Below, one piece after another: positions 7,280 to 15,672 of a stretch of DNA of 64,000 bases. The notes under the pieces were generated by a model. That model was not told where the DNA came from. It did no database searches and saw only the letters and a program-made list of their open reading frames with translations. Source of the DNA: Pseudovibrio exalbescens. GTDB taxonomy: Bacteria; Pseudomonadota; Alphaproteobacteria; Rhizobiales; Stappiaceae. Where the stretch lies: positions 930,001-994,000 of the forward strand of contig NZ_JAQZAJ010000001.1 in assembly GCF_028737195.1 (NCBI RefSeq), read 5' to 3'. Position numbers and translations under genes: made by a program. The stretch's first letter is position 1, and the number at the start of each line of letters is the position of its first letter.

Positions 7280-8457
7280 CAGCGCTCCTCTTTCACCCCA
7301 TACCCAACCGCCAGCCGCTTCTCGTCCTCCGTCAGAAAGTCCGCGCTGCTGACCCTGTCCCAAAGTGCGGACCGCTCCGCACTCAACGCATCCACCCCGT
7401 CCAGATCTGCCTCCAGTATAAAGGGCTGCTCATAGGCCGGGGATAACCACGCCGACAGCGCACCGTGCACCTTCTTTGCAAGGGGAATAACTGTCTGACG
7501 CCAAAACGCCCGGTTCGCTTCCTGATAGTTGGCATAGGTGTTGTCGCCCGGCAGTCCAAGCAGCAGAGGCGGCACCCCAAGGGCCAGAGCGATCTCACGC
7601 GCGGCCTGATTTTTGGCAGCAATGAAATCCATGTCCTTTGGCGAATGAGCCATGGGCTTCCAGTCGAGCCCGCCTTCCAGAAGCAGTGGCCGACCCGCAT
7701 TCCTTGCCCCCTGATAATTGTCGGAGAGCTCGTCCTTGAGCCGGGTAAACTGTTCGTCTGTCAGATGCATGGCTTCGCCGCTGCTGCCATAGACCAACGC
7801 GCCAGACGGGCAGGCCGCATTGTCCAGCAGCCCCTTGCTCCAACTCGCCGCCGCGTTGTGAATGTCGAGCGGACCTTGCGCCGCTTCAAGCGCTGCAAAA
7901 CCGTAGTAGTCATTGAGCGGATGAAATTGTTTCAGGTGTAATAATATTGCAACCTGCACACCCGAACCCTGAGTGATGCGGATGGTCTTGCCGCCCACAG
8001 TGTAGTCATAGGCCTCAACCCAGCCCTTAGGGCCGGGCACCACTTTCACCCGGTCAGGCCGGAGTGTATGCAGCTCGCGCAGGGAGCCTTCCAGCTCCAC
8101 CGCCTCGATGTAGGCATTGCCAGACACCAGCAGGTGACCGAAGACCGTCTCCAAAAAACCGGAGGCATCTTCTCCCGGCGCGGGCTTGGCAAGAAGGTCC
8201 AGCACCGGGTGGGCATGGACTTCATGCGCGCCTTCCTTGACCACCAGCGGCAGGCTGGCCGCCGCCTCACTGATCATCCGTATGGCGCGATAGGCGATCG
8301 GGTTCTTCAGGTAACCTTCGCGCACCAGCGCGCCATAATCCCGCGGTGTCCATACAGGACGGCCCTGGGTCTGCATGGCGACGAACCGAGCTGCCCGCGA
8401 TGCCTTCACCTCTTCAACTGGCGTGAAAATTCTATCAAGAACCTCTCGTAAGCCCAT
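7279..8457 (-). CDS. GTA portal protein, HK97 family (g3-like)
   Basis: A 392-residue HK97-type portal, close to the RcGTA length. Family blocks are clear: YLKNPIAYRAIRMISEAAAS near residue 50, GNAYIEAVE near 110, the central HPLNDYYGFAALEAA, LLEGGLDWKPMAHSPKDMDF, and LGVPPLLLGLPGDNTYANYQ. It forms the ring through which the terminase packages DNA. About 160 bases without a supportable gene separate it from the terminase gene upstream. Confidence 0.95.
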   Translation of the reverse strand: MGLREVLDRIFTPVEEVKASRAARFVAMQTQGRPVWTPRDYGALVREGYLKNPIAYRAIRMISEAAASLPLVVKEGAHEVHAHPVLDLLAKPAPGEDASGFLETVFGHLLVSGNAYIEAVELEGSLRELHTLRPDRVKVVPGPKGWVEAYDYTVGGKTIRITQGSGVQVAILLHLKQFHPLNDYYGFAALEAAQGPLDIHNAAASWSKGLLDNAACPSGALVYGSSGEAMHLTDEQFTRLKDELSDNYQGARNAGRPLLLEGGLDWKPMAHSPKDMDFIAAKNQAAREIALALGVPPLLLGLPGDNTYANYQEANRAFWRQTVIPLAKKVHGALSAWLSPAYEQPFILEADLDGVDALSAERSALWDRVSSADFLTEDEKRLAVGYGVKEER

Positions 8458-8618
8458 GTTTAAACTCCATTTTCAAACGCCACTTAAAGTGATGGTTAAA
8501 GTGGTTAAAGCGTTGATTCAAAACTTTAAGTTTCCGATTCAAGCACGGCGGATTCATGAGTCCGCTGAATCGGTTAGCCGGAATATTCCAGAAGCATTTG
8601 AGCGTGCTCCGGGCAACC

Positions 8619-9965
8619 TCATAGCGCGCGCATGCGCGGCTCCTTGCGGGCCGTCAACATCAGCTCGCTCAAAGCCCAGACCAGTGCATCCATTCGGTCA
8701 GGTGACTTGCCTGAGGAAAGCCCACTTGGCGCAAAGTCGGCCATCTCATCTTCCAGCTCTGGAAACAGTCCCACGTGGTAGACGCGGCCCTGCTCGTATA
8801 ACAGCGCCACTGGTTCAGCCCGCCTGCGCTTTGATCTGGTCGCATGCACCAACTTAACCGGAATGGTTGGATCCACCCCCGCAAGCACCTCTCGGACCAT
8901 CTCACCGCCCTGATTGGCTTCTGCAACGATGCAATCTGCACGCAACTCATGATAGAGATCGGTGGCCTGTTTTGCCCATCCGTTGGGACGCTGGCCGCGA
9001 CTGGTCCGATCCCTCAGGATGTATGCTGTGCCCGCTGGATCTGTTCCCGCCGCCACGATCCCGCAGGCGTCTGATCGCTTGGTCGCGCTGGCCGGCGGAT
9101 CAATGGCGACCACGATCCGCTCCATCTCAGGCCCCTCTTGCACACGCCCCAACTCAAACCATTTCCTGAGAAACAATCCGTCCTCACGGTCGGAAATCAG
9201 TTCTCCGTCAAGCTCTTGACGGCCAAGCCGGGTGCCGCCGTACTTGGCAATCATGGCCTCCAGAAAGCTGGGCGCCAGAAAGCCCGCATTGGCCATGGTA
9301 CTCGCGCGCGTCACGACACTCTCTTTGTCACAGAGCAGTTTCCTCAGCAGCGGCACGACACGGGGTGTTGTGGTTATGAGCTGGCGCGGATGCTCACCAA
9401 GACGCAACCCAAACTGCAACATGTCATAGGTCTCTTGGGCGTAGCGCCACTTCGCCAGCTCATCACACCATGCTGCCGCAAACTGCGGACCGCGCAAGGC
9501 CTCGGGATCTTCGGAGGAGAAACACCGCGCCACCACCCCATTTGGCCATTCGAGGCGTCGCCGCGAGGCGCTCCAACTGGGGCGCTCGTGCCGTGGGTGC
9601 ACCTGCATCACCCCCGAAATTCCTTCCACCATCACCTCGCGCACATCATGGTAGGTCTGCCCGACCAGTGCGATCTGCCCGCTCCCTCTTGTCAGGCCAG
9701 ACTGCCCGGCCCACGGCTTTCCGGTAGCCAGCGCCCGTACCCACTCAGCCCCCGCCCGCGTCTTGCCCGCACCACGTCCGCCCATGATGAGCCAGGTCCG
9801 CCAATGCCCCTCGGGAGGCAGCTGATGGGGGTGCGCGAACGCATCCCATGCATGTTGCAGATACCTCAACTGTTGGCTGGACAAGCTGTCCAAGAAAATC
9901 TCAGCTTTGCCCTGCTTCACACAAGTGCGCAAGGCGCTTTGCAAGCTGGTCTCGCAAGTGGTCAT
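8619..9965 (-). CDS. GTA terminase large subunit (g2-like)
   Basis: A 448-residue packaging ATPase/nuclease. Walker A is visible as MGGRGAGKTRAGAEW near residue 60, followed by the SSEDPEALRGPQF and WCDELAKW (Walker B) region. The C-terminal nuclease domain includes IVVAIDPPASA and the closing PDRMDALVWALSEL. The ATG at 9965 is preferred to one 13 codons upstream because GGAGG precedes it. It overlaps the end of the small terminase by 65 bases. GTA terminases of this kind package host DNA by headful. Confidence 0.95.
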   Translation of the reverse strand: MTTCETSLQSALRTCVKQGKAEIFLDSLSSQQLRYLQHAWDAFAHPHQLPPEGHWRTWLIMGGRGAGKTRAGAEWVRALATGKPWAGQSGLTRGSGQIALVGQTYHDVREVMVEGISGVMQVHPRHERPSWSASRRRLEWPNGVVARCFSSEDPEALRGPQFAAAWCDELAKWRYAQETYDMLQFGLRLGEHPRQLITTTPRVVPLLRKLLCDKESVVTRASTMANAGFLAPSFLEAMIAKYGGTRLGRQELDGELISDREDGLFLRKWFELGRVQEGPEMERIVVAIDPPASATKRSDACGIVAAGTDPAGTAYILRDRTSRGQRPNGWAKQATDLYHELRADCIVAEANQGGEMVREVLAGVDPTIPVKLVHATRSKRRRAEPVALLYEQGRVYHVGLFPELEDEMADFAPSGLSSGKSPDRMDALVWALSELMLTARKEPRMRAL

Positions 9966-10425
9966 CTGGCTCCTCCGCCTCCTGTGCATCAGGGCTGTGC
10001 GCATCCTGAAGACTGATCAATGTGTCCAGTGTTTTGGCAAGGCTCGTGAGCGTTCTGGAAAGGTGATCCGTCTCTGCCAGCGACACGCTTTCTTCTGCTG
10101 AAAGCTCCTTCAGCCGCGCTTCGATACGCCCCACCTGTTTTTCAAAGGCATTATAAAGACGGGCGATCAAACGCCCCCGCTCCTCCGGTTCAGCCTGCGC
10201 CAACTCTGCTGAAAGCTGTGCCTTGCGCAGCCACCCCTCCCGCCTGATGCGAGAGGTAATCGAGGATGCAGGCACCCCGGTCTCCCGTGAGATTTGAGCA
10301 ATGGGCACCCCACTGGTTTCGACCCGGCGACGCACCCAGTCCCAGGTCTCTTTCGGGATCCGGCGTCCATGCACGCGGTCAATAGGGGGAGCCTTGCCAG
10401 ATTGGTCAGACGTTTTTGTTGTCAC
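9901..10425 (-). CDS. GTA terminase small subunit-like protein (g1 position)
   Basis: A 174-residue protein with an N-terminal helix-turn-helix (VPIAQISRETGVPASSITSR near residues 39-58), then a long helical, coiled-coil-prone section (EKQVGRIEARLKEL). This layout is typical of small terminases, which recognise DNA and activate the large subunit. GTG at 10425 is chosen because AGGAGG stands five bases ahead of it; a GTG at 10458 would run into the terminator hairpin. First gene of the cluster. Confidence 0.82.
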   Translation of the reverse strand: MTTKTSDQSGKAPPIDRVHGRRIPKETWDWVRRRVETSGVPIAQISRETGVPASSITSRIRREGWLRKAQLSAELAQAEPEERGRLIARLYNAFEKQVGRIEARLKELSAEESVSLAETDHLSRTLTSLAKTLDTLISLQDAHSPDAQEAEEPDDHLRDQLAKRLAHLCEAGQS

Positions 10426-10458
10426 CCGCACCTCCTGAACCCAGCTGCACACAGGCAC

Positions 10459-10495
10459 AAAAAAACCGCTGTCCTGATTTCTCAGGTGCAGCGGT
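10459..10495 (-). terminator. Strong intrinsic terminator just upstream of the first GTA gene
   Basis: On the minus strand ACCGCTG (10495-10489) pairs with CAGCGGT (10471-10465), and inside it CCTGA pairs with TCAGG around a four-base loop. Seven T residues follow at once (10465-10459). It points the same way as the GTA genes and ends about 25 bases before the terS-like ribosome binding site, so it would stop transcripts entering the cluster unless read through. Confidence 0.85.
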
Positions 10496-10571
10496 CATGC
10501 ACATATCCGATCATTTTTTCGGAGCGCTACACGTCAGTGCCCGCTCACCTCTCTTGATGCCTTCCCTTTGC

Positions 10572-10694
10572 TCAGGCCAACTCAAAAGCACTAAGGGGGC
10601 GCTCAACCCCCTCGCCTGGCAGCATAGAAACACACCACCTGACAGCATCAAACCACGCCAACAGATCACCCCGAAGACGCGTCATTGCCTTCAT
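10572..10694 (-). CDS. Possible 40-codon leader ORF upstream of the GTA cluster
   Basis: An ATG frame of 40 codons (starts MKAMTRLRGDLL, ends SAFELA) with GGGG five bases ahead of it. It lies between the consensus promoter at 10787-10815 and the terminator at 10459-10495. A GC hairpin (AGGGGG/CCCCCT, 10594-10612) falls inside it. I recognise no family. It may be a leader peptide or a chance frame inside a non-coding leader RNA. Confidence 0.35.
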   Translation of the reverse strand: MKAMTRLRGDLLAWFDAVRWCVSMLPGEGVERPLSAFELA

Positions 10695-10786
10695 GACAAC
10701 CCCATCAGCATAGCCTTCTCAACTTGCCAACAAAGCCCTCAAACCACAACTCAAGGTGCAACTCACAGTTTTTCTAGTATGCCATA

Positions 10787-10815
10787 ACACTATCAAACCA
10801 GCGTCATGCTGTCAA
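10787..10815 (-). promoter_or_regulatory. Consensus sigma-70-type promoter facing the GTA cluster
   Basis: On the minus strand TTGACA (10815-10810) is followed after exactly 17 bases by TAGTGT (10792-10787). The surrounding stretch is A/T rich. It is the only good promoter seen ahead of the GTA genes, and would give a leader of about 350 bases containing the 40-codon frame and the terminator. Confidence 0.55.
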
Positions 10816-11114
10816 GAATTTATTCCTCATTTTTATAGATTATTTACGCTGGATAAGATATCCCCGTTTGCATAAATGGCAGGACGCCAAAGCCAGCGCC
10901 AAACTTCGCCATTGGCGGCGCAAGCCACCAGTTCGCGAAAATGACTTATCCCCCTCATCGGGCAGAACGGTCCATCCAAGCCTCAGGTAAATGAGTGGTG
11001 CTGAGGTACGATCCCGGTTCACGTGAGAAGAGGAAAGATCCGGGCACGGCGGCGCCTGCGCCTCGGGTTGCGCATCTGCGATATGTTGAGGGCCTCAGGA
11101 GGCCTCATCCAACG
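10816..11114. other. Intergenic stretch without a recognised gene
   Basis: I see no convincing gene, tRNA or known RNA here. A 60-codon minus frame (10840-11022) has unnatural composition. GAGGGCCT and AGGCCTC near 11088-11105 can form a small hairpin on the plus strand ahead of the terminator at 11115-11150, so a short plus-strand RNA ending there is possible. Confidence 0.4.
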
Positions 11115-11150
11115 AAAAAGGGGAACAGCGGTCCCGCTGCTCCCCTTTTT
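11115..11150. terminator. Bidirectional intrinsic terminator
   Basis: AAAAAGGGGAACAGCGG pairs with CCGCTGCTCCCCTTTTT with one mismatch and a two-base loop, flanked by A and T runs on both sides. On the minus strand it ends the two-TM protein gene, whose stop is 30 bases away. On the plus strand it would end any RNA from 10.8-11.1 kb. Confidence 0.85.
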
Positions 11151-11180
11151 GGTCGAAGTATCAGTTCGATGTCTTGGCTG

Positions 11181-11435
11181 TCAGCTGGCAGCAGCGCGGC
11201 GCTCAAGCACCTTGTAGATGATCAGGGCGATCACAATACCCGTCACGGAAAAGATGGCAGCAGCTGGGACCGCGCCAAACCGTTCAACAAGGAAGTTCAC
11301 TGCATCAGCCACAGCCTTGCGACGGCTTCCGGTAGAAGCCACCATTTCACCCTGCAGAGCCAGATAGGCCAACACCTGGAACACGACCAAAACCACGCCG
11401 CCAGAAACAAACTTATTCATAAAAAGGCTCTTCAT
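11181..11435 (-). CDS. Small membrane protein with two transmembrane segments, unknown function
   Basis: An 84-residue protein starting MKSLFMNKFVSGG. Hydrophobic segments lie at about residues 11-27 (GGVVLVVFQVLAYLALQ) and 55-75 (AAIFSVTGIVIALIIYKVL), with a charged cytoplasmic-like tail. The start at 11435 follows an AGGAGAGG ribosome binding site; the longer frame to 11564 crosses unnatural sequence. A terminator follows the stop. I do not recognise the family. Confidence 0.65.
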   Translation of the reverse strand: MKSLFMNKFVSGGVVLVVFQVLAYLALQGEMVASTGSRRKAVADAVNFLVERFGAVPAAAIFSVTGIVIALIIYKVLERRAAAS

Positions 11436-11608
11436 GACCTCTCCTTGGATCTCATGTTTTCTTGTTAAGCGAGAGATGCACCAACACATGCAACCTCCAG
11501 CTCGAAGTATGGCCGTGTAAATTATGCAAATGTCATGAGTCAAGAAGCCCCGCCGTTCCGGCACCCGTTTGTTTACGGATAAGCGGGAGAGCGCTTAGTG
11601 AGAATGGG

Positions 11609-12049
11609 TCAGGCGCGCGCAACCGAGCGGCGCACAATCAGAATATGGAACGGCATGATGGCGCGCAGGTAAAAGCGACCAAACAGGTTTTTGGTGCGCA
11701 CCCAAGTGGCGGCGTAAGCCATACCATCCCGCACCATGATGGAGATGCGGAAGTCCAGATGCTTGTCATCGGTGCCGAGAATGATCTCGTTCTCACTGCG
11801 GCTTATTACTGGAAAAATGCCAATGGTTTCCGAAGCGGCAAAATGGGTGGAGATGCCAAAAGGCTTCACCAAGGCGTTCCGCAGACGCATCAGCTGGCTG
11901 ACCCAAGCCGGAAATGTCATCATCCGCTGCGCCACCTCTTCTAGGGAACATGCGGTAGGCTTGGCGTAGCAGTCCATAAAATCCCCGGGCTTCTTGTGGC
12001 CATAGAGCAGACTGTCGCCGGGAAGCATCGCTGATTTTACTGCTGTCAT
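11609..12049 (-). CDS. DUF2867-family protein
   Basis: A 146-residue protein resembling the DUF2867 family, with ATHFAASE-like block THFAASETIGIFPV, then RSENEIILGTDDKHLDFRIS and the conserved ending LFGRFYLRAIMPFHILIVRRS. The terminal FY...PFH.L motif is typical. Its biochemical role is unknown; related domains occur fused to NAD-dependent epimerases. It stands alone between convergent or parallel neighbours with its own promoter region likely at 12050-12107. Confidence 0.75.
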   Translation of the reverse strand: MTAVKSAMLPGDSLLYGHKKPGDFMDCYAKPTACSLEEVAQRMMTFPAWVSQLMRLRNALVKPFGISTHFAASETIGIFPVISRSENEIILGTDDKHLDFRISIMVRDGMAYAATWVRTKNLFGRFYLRAIMPFHILIVRRSVARA

Positions 12050-12107
12050 TGTGTTTTACCCACCTTCAGGACCAACCGAAGCCTGCTACCGCACTGCGCC
12101 ATCAGGC

Positions 12108-12602
12108 TTATTCCTCTTCAGATCCTTCTACCTGAGGATCTTCATTGGGCCAATACACCAAATGATCCTCATAGTCCTCCGGTTCCATGCCGTCTTCGGA
12201 GACGGTCTTTCCGCGAACCGAGATACCTGCGGCGTGGACTGTTTCCGGGTCCTTCGAGACCAGCGGATGCCACCAGTATAAATCATGGCCATCGCGCACC
12301 AGACGATAGGCGCAGGTAGGCGGCAACCACTTCAAATTGCGAACAGTTTCCGGATCGAGCTGCACACAATCCGGAACTGTTTCAAACCGGCGTTCATACT
12401 TTATGCACCGGCATGTGTGACCATCCAGAAGAGTACAGGCAACATTGGTCCAGTAGATGTCACCGGTGTCCCAGTCTTCCAGCTTGTTGAGGCAGCAGCG
12501 GCCGCACCCATCGCACAGGCTCTCCCATTCTTCAGGGGTCATCTGTTCAAGGGTTTTTGATCGCCAAAATGGCTCATCACTGCTAGAGTTGGGGGGTACC
12601 AT
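12108..12602 (-). CDS. YcgN-family (UPF0260) cysteine cluster protein
   Basis: A 164-residue protein with [15 protein letters not shown] near residue 29 and further cysteines in [17 protein letters not shown], the zinc/iron-sulfur-type cluster of the YkgJ/YcgN family. [12 protein letters not shown] at the end is also typical of UPF0260. The cytoplasmic function is unproven; metal binding is inferred from the cysteine spacing. It diverges from the penicillin-binding protein gene with about 120 bases in between, where both promoters must lie. Confidence 0.88.
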   Translation of the reverse strand: MVPPNSSSDEPFWRSKTLEQMTPEEWESLCDGCGRCCLNKLEDWDTGDIYWTNVACTLLDGHTCRCIKYERRFETVPDCVQLDPETVRNLKWLPPTCAYRLVRDGHDLYWWHPLVSKDPETVHAAGISVRGKTVSEDGMEPEDYEDHLVYWPNEDPQVEGSEEE

Positions 12603-12724
12603 CGTGATTTATCTCTATGCCTATATTCTAGTGTGCGTAGGAGCGGGATAAAGATACAGTGTAATGGGATCAACCCCGCTCGTCGTTTTAGTTTTGCGTA
12701 TTTAGGCCAGAACGGATCAGGCTG

Positions 12725-14974
12725 TTGAAAGACGATCGTGATACCAGCGTAGAGCACAGCGCCACCCCGGACGCTGCTCATGGTGAAAATTCACAGCGGA
12801 ACCCCCAGTCTCCGCGGAATGACGCTTCCTTTTTGCGAGGTCTGTCGCGACGTATGCTTGCGACCGACGCATGGCTTGACACGGCCCTCTGGCGCACCGG
12901 TGAGTTTTTAAGCTCAACCTGGCGCAGCTATTCCTCATTCATGAGGCGCTTCAGAGCGCGGGGTGCATACCGCGTACTGGCCGAAGTAGGTTCAGAAGGC
13001 ACCACCTATCTTCTGGTAGGCCTTGTGGTCATGGTCGCTTTCGCCCAGCCGGCGTTCAAAGAGACTGAGGCCTCGGACTGGCGTACCACCGCAGACTTCT
13101 CTGTCACGTTTCTCGATCGGTATGGAAACGAGATTGGCAAGCGCGGCATCTTGCTCAACGACAAGATCCCACTGGAAGAGATTCCTGATCACCTCATCAA
13201 GGCGACCCTCGCCACCGAGGATAGACGCTTTTTCTCTCACTTCGGCATTGACGTGGTTGGCACCGCTCGTGCCATGGCCGAGAACGTTCGCGCCCGCCGC
13301 GTGGTGCAAGGTGGCTCCTCCATCACCCAGCAGCTCGCAAAAAACCTGTTTCTTTCAAACGAACGCACGCTTCAACGCAAAATCAAGGAAGCCTACCTGG
13401 CGTTATGGCTTGAGGCACGGCTGACCAAGCAGGAAATCTTGAAGCTGTACCTCGACCGCGCTTACATGGGCGGTGGCACATTCGGTGTCGCGGCGGCCTC
13501 TGAGTTCTATTTCGGTAAGGATGTCAGGGAGATATCCCTTGCTGAGTCTGCCATTCTGGCCGGCCTTTACAAGGCACCTTCCGCTTATGCCCCTCACAAG
13601 AACCTGCCAGCTGCCCGCGCCCGCGCCAATGAAGTTCTGACCAACATCGTTCAGGCAGGTTTCATGACCGAGGGGCAAGTTATTGCCGCACGTCGCAACC
13701 CAGCCGTTGCTGTTGACCGGAGCAAGGAAGATGCGCCAGACCATTATCTTGATTGGGCTTTTCAGGATGTAAAGAACCTTGCCGCGCAGTATCCGAAGCT
13801 GGGCGAAGACAGAATTGTTACCGTTCGCACCACCCTTGATCCCGGCTTTCAGAAGCAGGCAAAGACCTCGGTTGAAAGTACGTTGCGCCAGTATGGTGAC
13901 CGCTATGGAGTTGAAGAAGCTGCCATGGCTGTTGTCACAACGACCGGTGCTGTCCGCGCAATGGTGGGGGGAAGAGATTACGACGCAAGCCAGTTTAATC
14001 GTGCGGCAGACGCCCTGCGCCAGCCCGGTTCAGCGTTCAAACCGTTCGTCTACATGACCGCTTTCATGAACGGTTATTCCCCTGAGAGCGTTGTGGCGGA
14101 TGCCCCCATCAGCATTGGTGGCTGGAGCCCACGCAACTACAGCCGCGGCTATTCCGGACCTGTAACACTGAAAACGGCTTTGACCAGATCTATCAATACC
14201 ATACCGGTACGTCTGGCGCAGGCTATCGGGCGCGACAAGATTGCCAATACCGCCTACATGATGGGCCTCCAGCATGAGCTGAAAATCACCCGCACCATGC
14301 CACTGGGCGTATCAGAAGTTACCGTCATGGACATGGCCAGCTCTTATGCCACCTTGGCGACCGGTGGCATCAAGGTGCAGCCTTATGCGGTAGAAGAGAT
14401 TCGCAACTCAAGCGGGGAAATCATTTACAACCACGACAAGGATGCCCCTCGCCCACTGCGCGTTCTGCCGTTTGATAAGGTTGCCGAACTTAACGATGTG
14501 CTGGTCAATGTCGTGGAACGTGGCACGGGCCGCCGGGCGCGGATCGAGGGTGTGACAGCGGCAGGCAAGACGGGAACAACTCAGGCCTACCGGGATGCCT
14601 GGTTCGTTGGCTACACTGGCAATATGTCCGCCGCTGTGTGGTTCGGGAATGATGACTTTTCCTCTACCCGCCGTATGACAGGTGGCAGTTTGCCAGCCAT
14701 GACCTGGGGCAACTTCATGCGATACGCCCATCAGGAAGTTACCCTCAAGCCCATGCCCGGCGTCGATGCGCCTGACTATCAGGCGACCAACCAGCTGCTT
14801 GCAGCCGAGGACGAGGAGATCGGCAAGGCACCAGAGGTTCTCAACGCTCAATCGCAACGGGTTTTGAAGGCAATTGGCGAACGGCTCGCGACACTGCATG
14901 AACCCTCCCGCCTGTCCGAACTCCAAGTCCAAGCTGCCCGCACCGTCGGTCAACAGAGCGTTCTGACCAGATGA
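12725..14974 (+). CDS. Class A penicillin-binding protein (PBP1A-type transglycosylase/transpeptidase)
   Basis: A 749-residue bifunctional peptidoglycan synthase. A cytoplasmic tail of about 90 residues precedes one membrane segment (about 93-111). The GT51 transglycosylase domain carries the catalytic Glu in ATEDRRFFSHFG (about 165) and GGSSITQQLAKN. The transpeptidase domain has Ser in RQPGSAFKPF (about 436), SIN of TRSINTIP, and KTGTT (about 615). The TTG at 12725 follows AGG closely and is the likely but not certain start. The stop overlaps the DUF1214 start (ATGA), so all three genes are one operon. Confidence 0.93.
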   Translation: MKDDRDTSVEHSATPDAAHGENSQRNPQSPRNDASFLRGLSRRMLATDAWLDTALWRTGEFLSSTWRSYSSFMRRFRARGAYRVLAEVGSEGTTYLLVGLVVMVAFAQPAFKETEASDWRTTADFSVTFLDRYGNEIGKRGILLNDKIPLEEIPDHLIKATLATEDRRFFSHFGIDVVGTARAMAENVRARRVVQGGSSITQQLAKNLFLSNERTLQRKIKEAYLALWLEARLTKQEILKLYLDRAYMGGGTFGVAAASEFYFGKDVREISLAESAILAGLYKAPSAYAPHKNLPAARARANEVLTNIVQAGFMTEGQVIAARRNPAVAVDRSKEDAPDHYLDWAFQDVKNLAAQYPKLGEDRIVTVRTTLDPGFQKQAKTSVESTLRQYGDRYGVEEAAMAVVTTTGAVRAMVGGRDYDASQFNRAADALRQPGSAFKPFVYMTAFMNGYSPESVVADAPISIGGWSPRNYSRGYSGPVTLKTALTRSINTIPVRLAQAIGRDKIANTAYMMGLQHELKITRTMPLGVSEVTVMDMASSYATLATGGIKVQPYAVEEIRNSSGEIIYNHDKDAPRPLRVLPFDKVAELNDVLVNVVERGTGRRARIEGVTAAGKTGTTQAYRDAWFVGYTGNMSAAVWFGNDDFSSTRRMTGGSLPAMTWGNFMRYAHQEVTLKPMPGVDAPDYQATNQLLAAEDEEIGKAPEVLNAQSQRVLKAIGERLATLHEPSRLSELQVQAARTVGQQSVLTR

Positions 14975-15672
14975 CGAAGATGCCAAAGATGCCCTCACTT
15001 GCGTTGCTCAAGCAGCCGCAAGAGCCTTTCTTTGATCCAGAGACCAGTTGGCAGAAGCCTTGGCCTCGCGTATCCCGCTTGCTGTACCGGACCTCCCTGT
15101 TCTCCTTTGGGCCGTTTGTCTTTTTTCTCCTTGTCACCATCGTGTTCGGGGTCGGCTCTGCATATATGGCATTGACCAAATCCTCGCCGTTTGAGGCCCT
15201 TCAAAGCGGCGTCTGGGTGGCTCACCCCAAGGCGGGCACGGATGCTGCGGACCCTTATAGTGCCGCCATTTTTGCACGCACCCTGCGCATCCCTCTTGGC
15301 AGCGGAGAGGGCCTTGCGTTCTATGCTGTGGTGGATGATCGCGGCAGGCTTCTCAACCCTTCCTGCACCTATACGATTGCAGGCAAAACTCCGCCTGCCC
15401 GTGTTTGGACGCTTACTGCGGTTAATCAGCAGCTGGAGTTGCTCGCAACCGATGCAGGCCGCAGCTACCTCAACAGCGAGAACCTGCTGCGCGACAAGGA
15501 CGGCAGTTTTGAGATCACGGCCTCTCAAGACGCCCGGCCGGGCAACTGGCTGCCAACGGGAAGCGCGGGCGGCCTTGTGTTTGCGCTTCGGCTATACGAT
15601 ACGCCCCTCACCACAGGTGCGGGCATTGCAGGGCCGCAAATGCCTTCTATCCGACGGGGGGATTGCCAATGA
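14971..15672 (+). CDS. DUF1214-family membrane-anchored protein
   Basis: A 233-residue protein with one membrane segment near residues 46-66 (FGPFVFFLLVTIVFGVGSAYM). It is followed by a periplasmic DUF1214 domain with DPYSAAIFARTLRIPLGSGE, CTYTIAGKTPPARVWTLTAV and the diagnostic PGNWLPTGSAGGLVFALRLYD. It overlaps the PBP stop by four bases and its own stop overlaps the DUF1254 start, so it is co-translated with both. The role is unknown; pairing with a PBP suggests an envelope function (inference). Confidence 0.85.
   Translation: MTKMPKMPSLALLKQPQEPFFDPETSWQKPWPRVSRLLYRTSLFSFGPFVFFLLVTIVFGVGSAYMALTKSSPFEALQSGVWVAHPKAGTDAADPYSAAIFARTLRIPLGSGEGLAFYAVVDDRGRLLNPSCTYTIAGKTPPARVWTLTAVNQQLELLATDAGRSYLNSENLLRDKDGSFEITASQDARPGNWLPTGSAGGLVFALRLYDTPLTTGAGIAGPQMPSIRRGDCQ

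Noticed and set aside
1-10425. Active temperate prophage
   Set aside because: Gene order is that of RcGTA, and no integrase, repressor, replication, lysis or attachment site is visible. The left edge is cut, so this cannot be fully excluded.
10840-11022. A 60-codon minus-strand frame upstream of the GTA promoter
   Set aside because: No ribosome binding site and unnatural composition; it lies upstream of the mapped-looking promoter and does not resemble any family.
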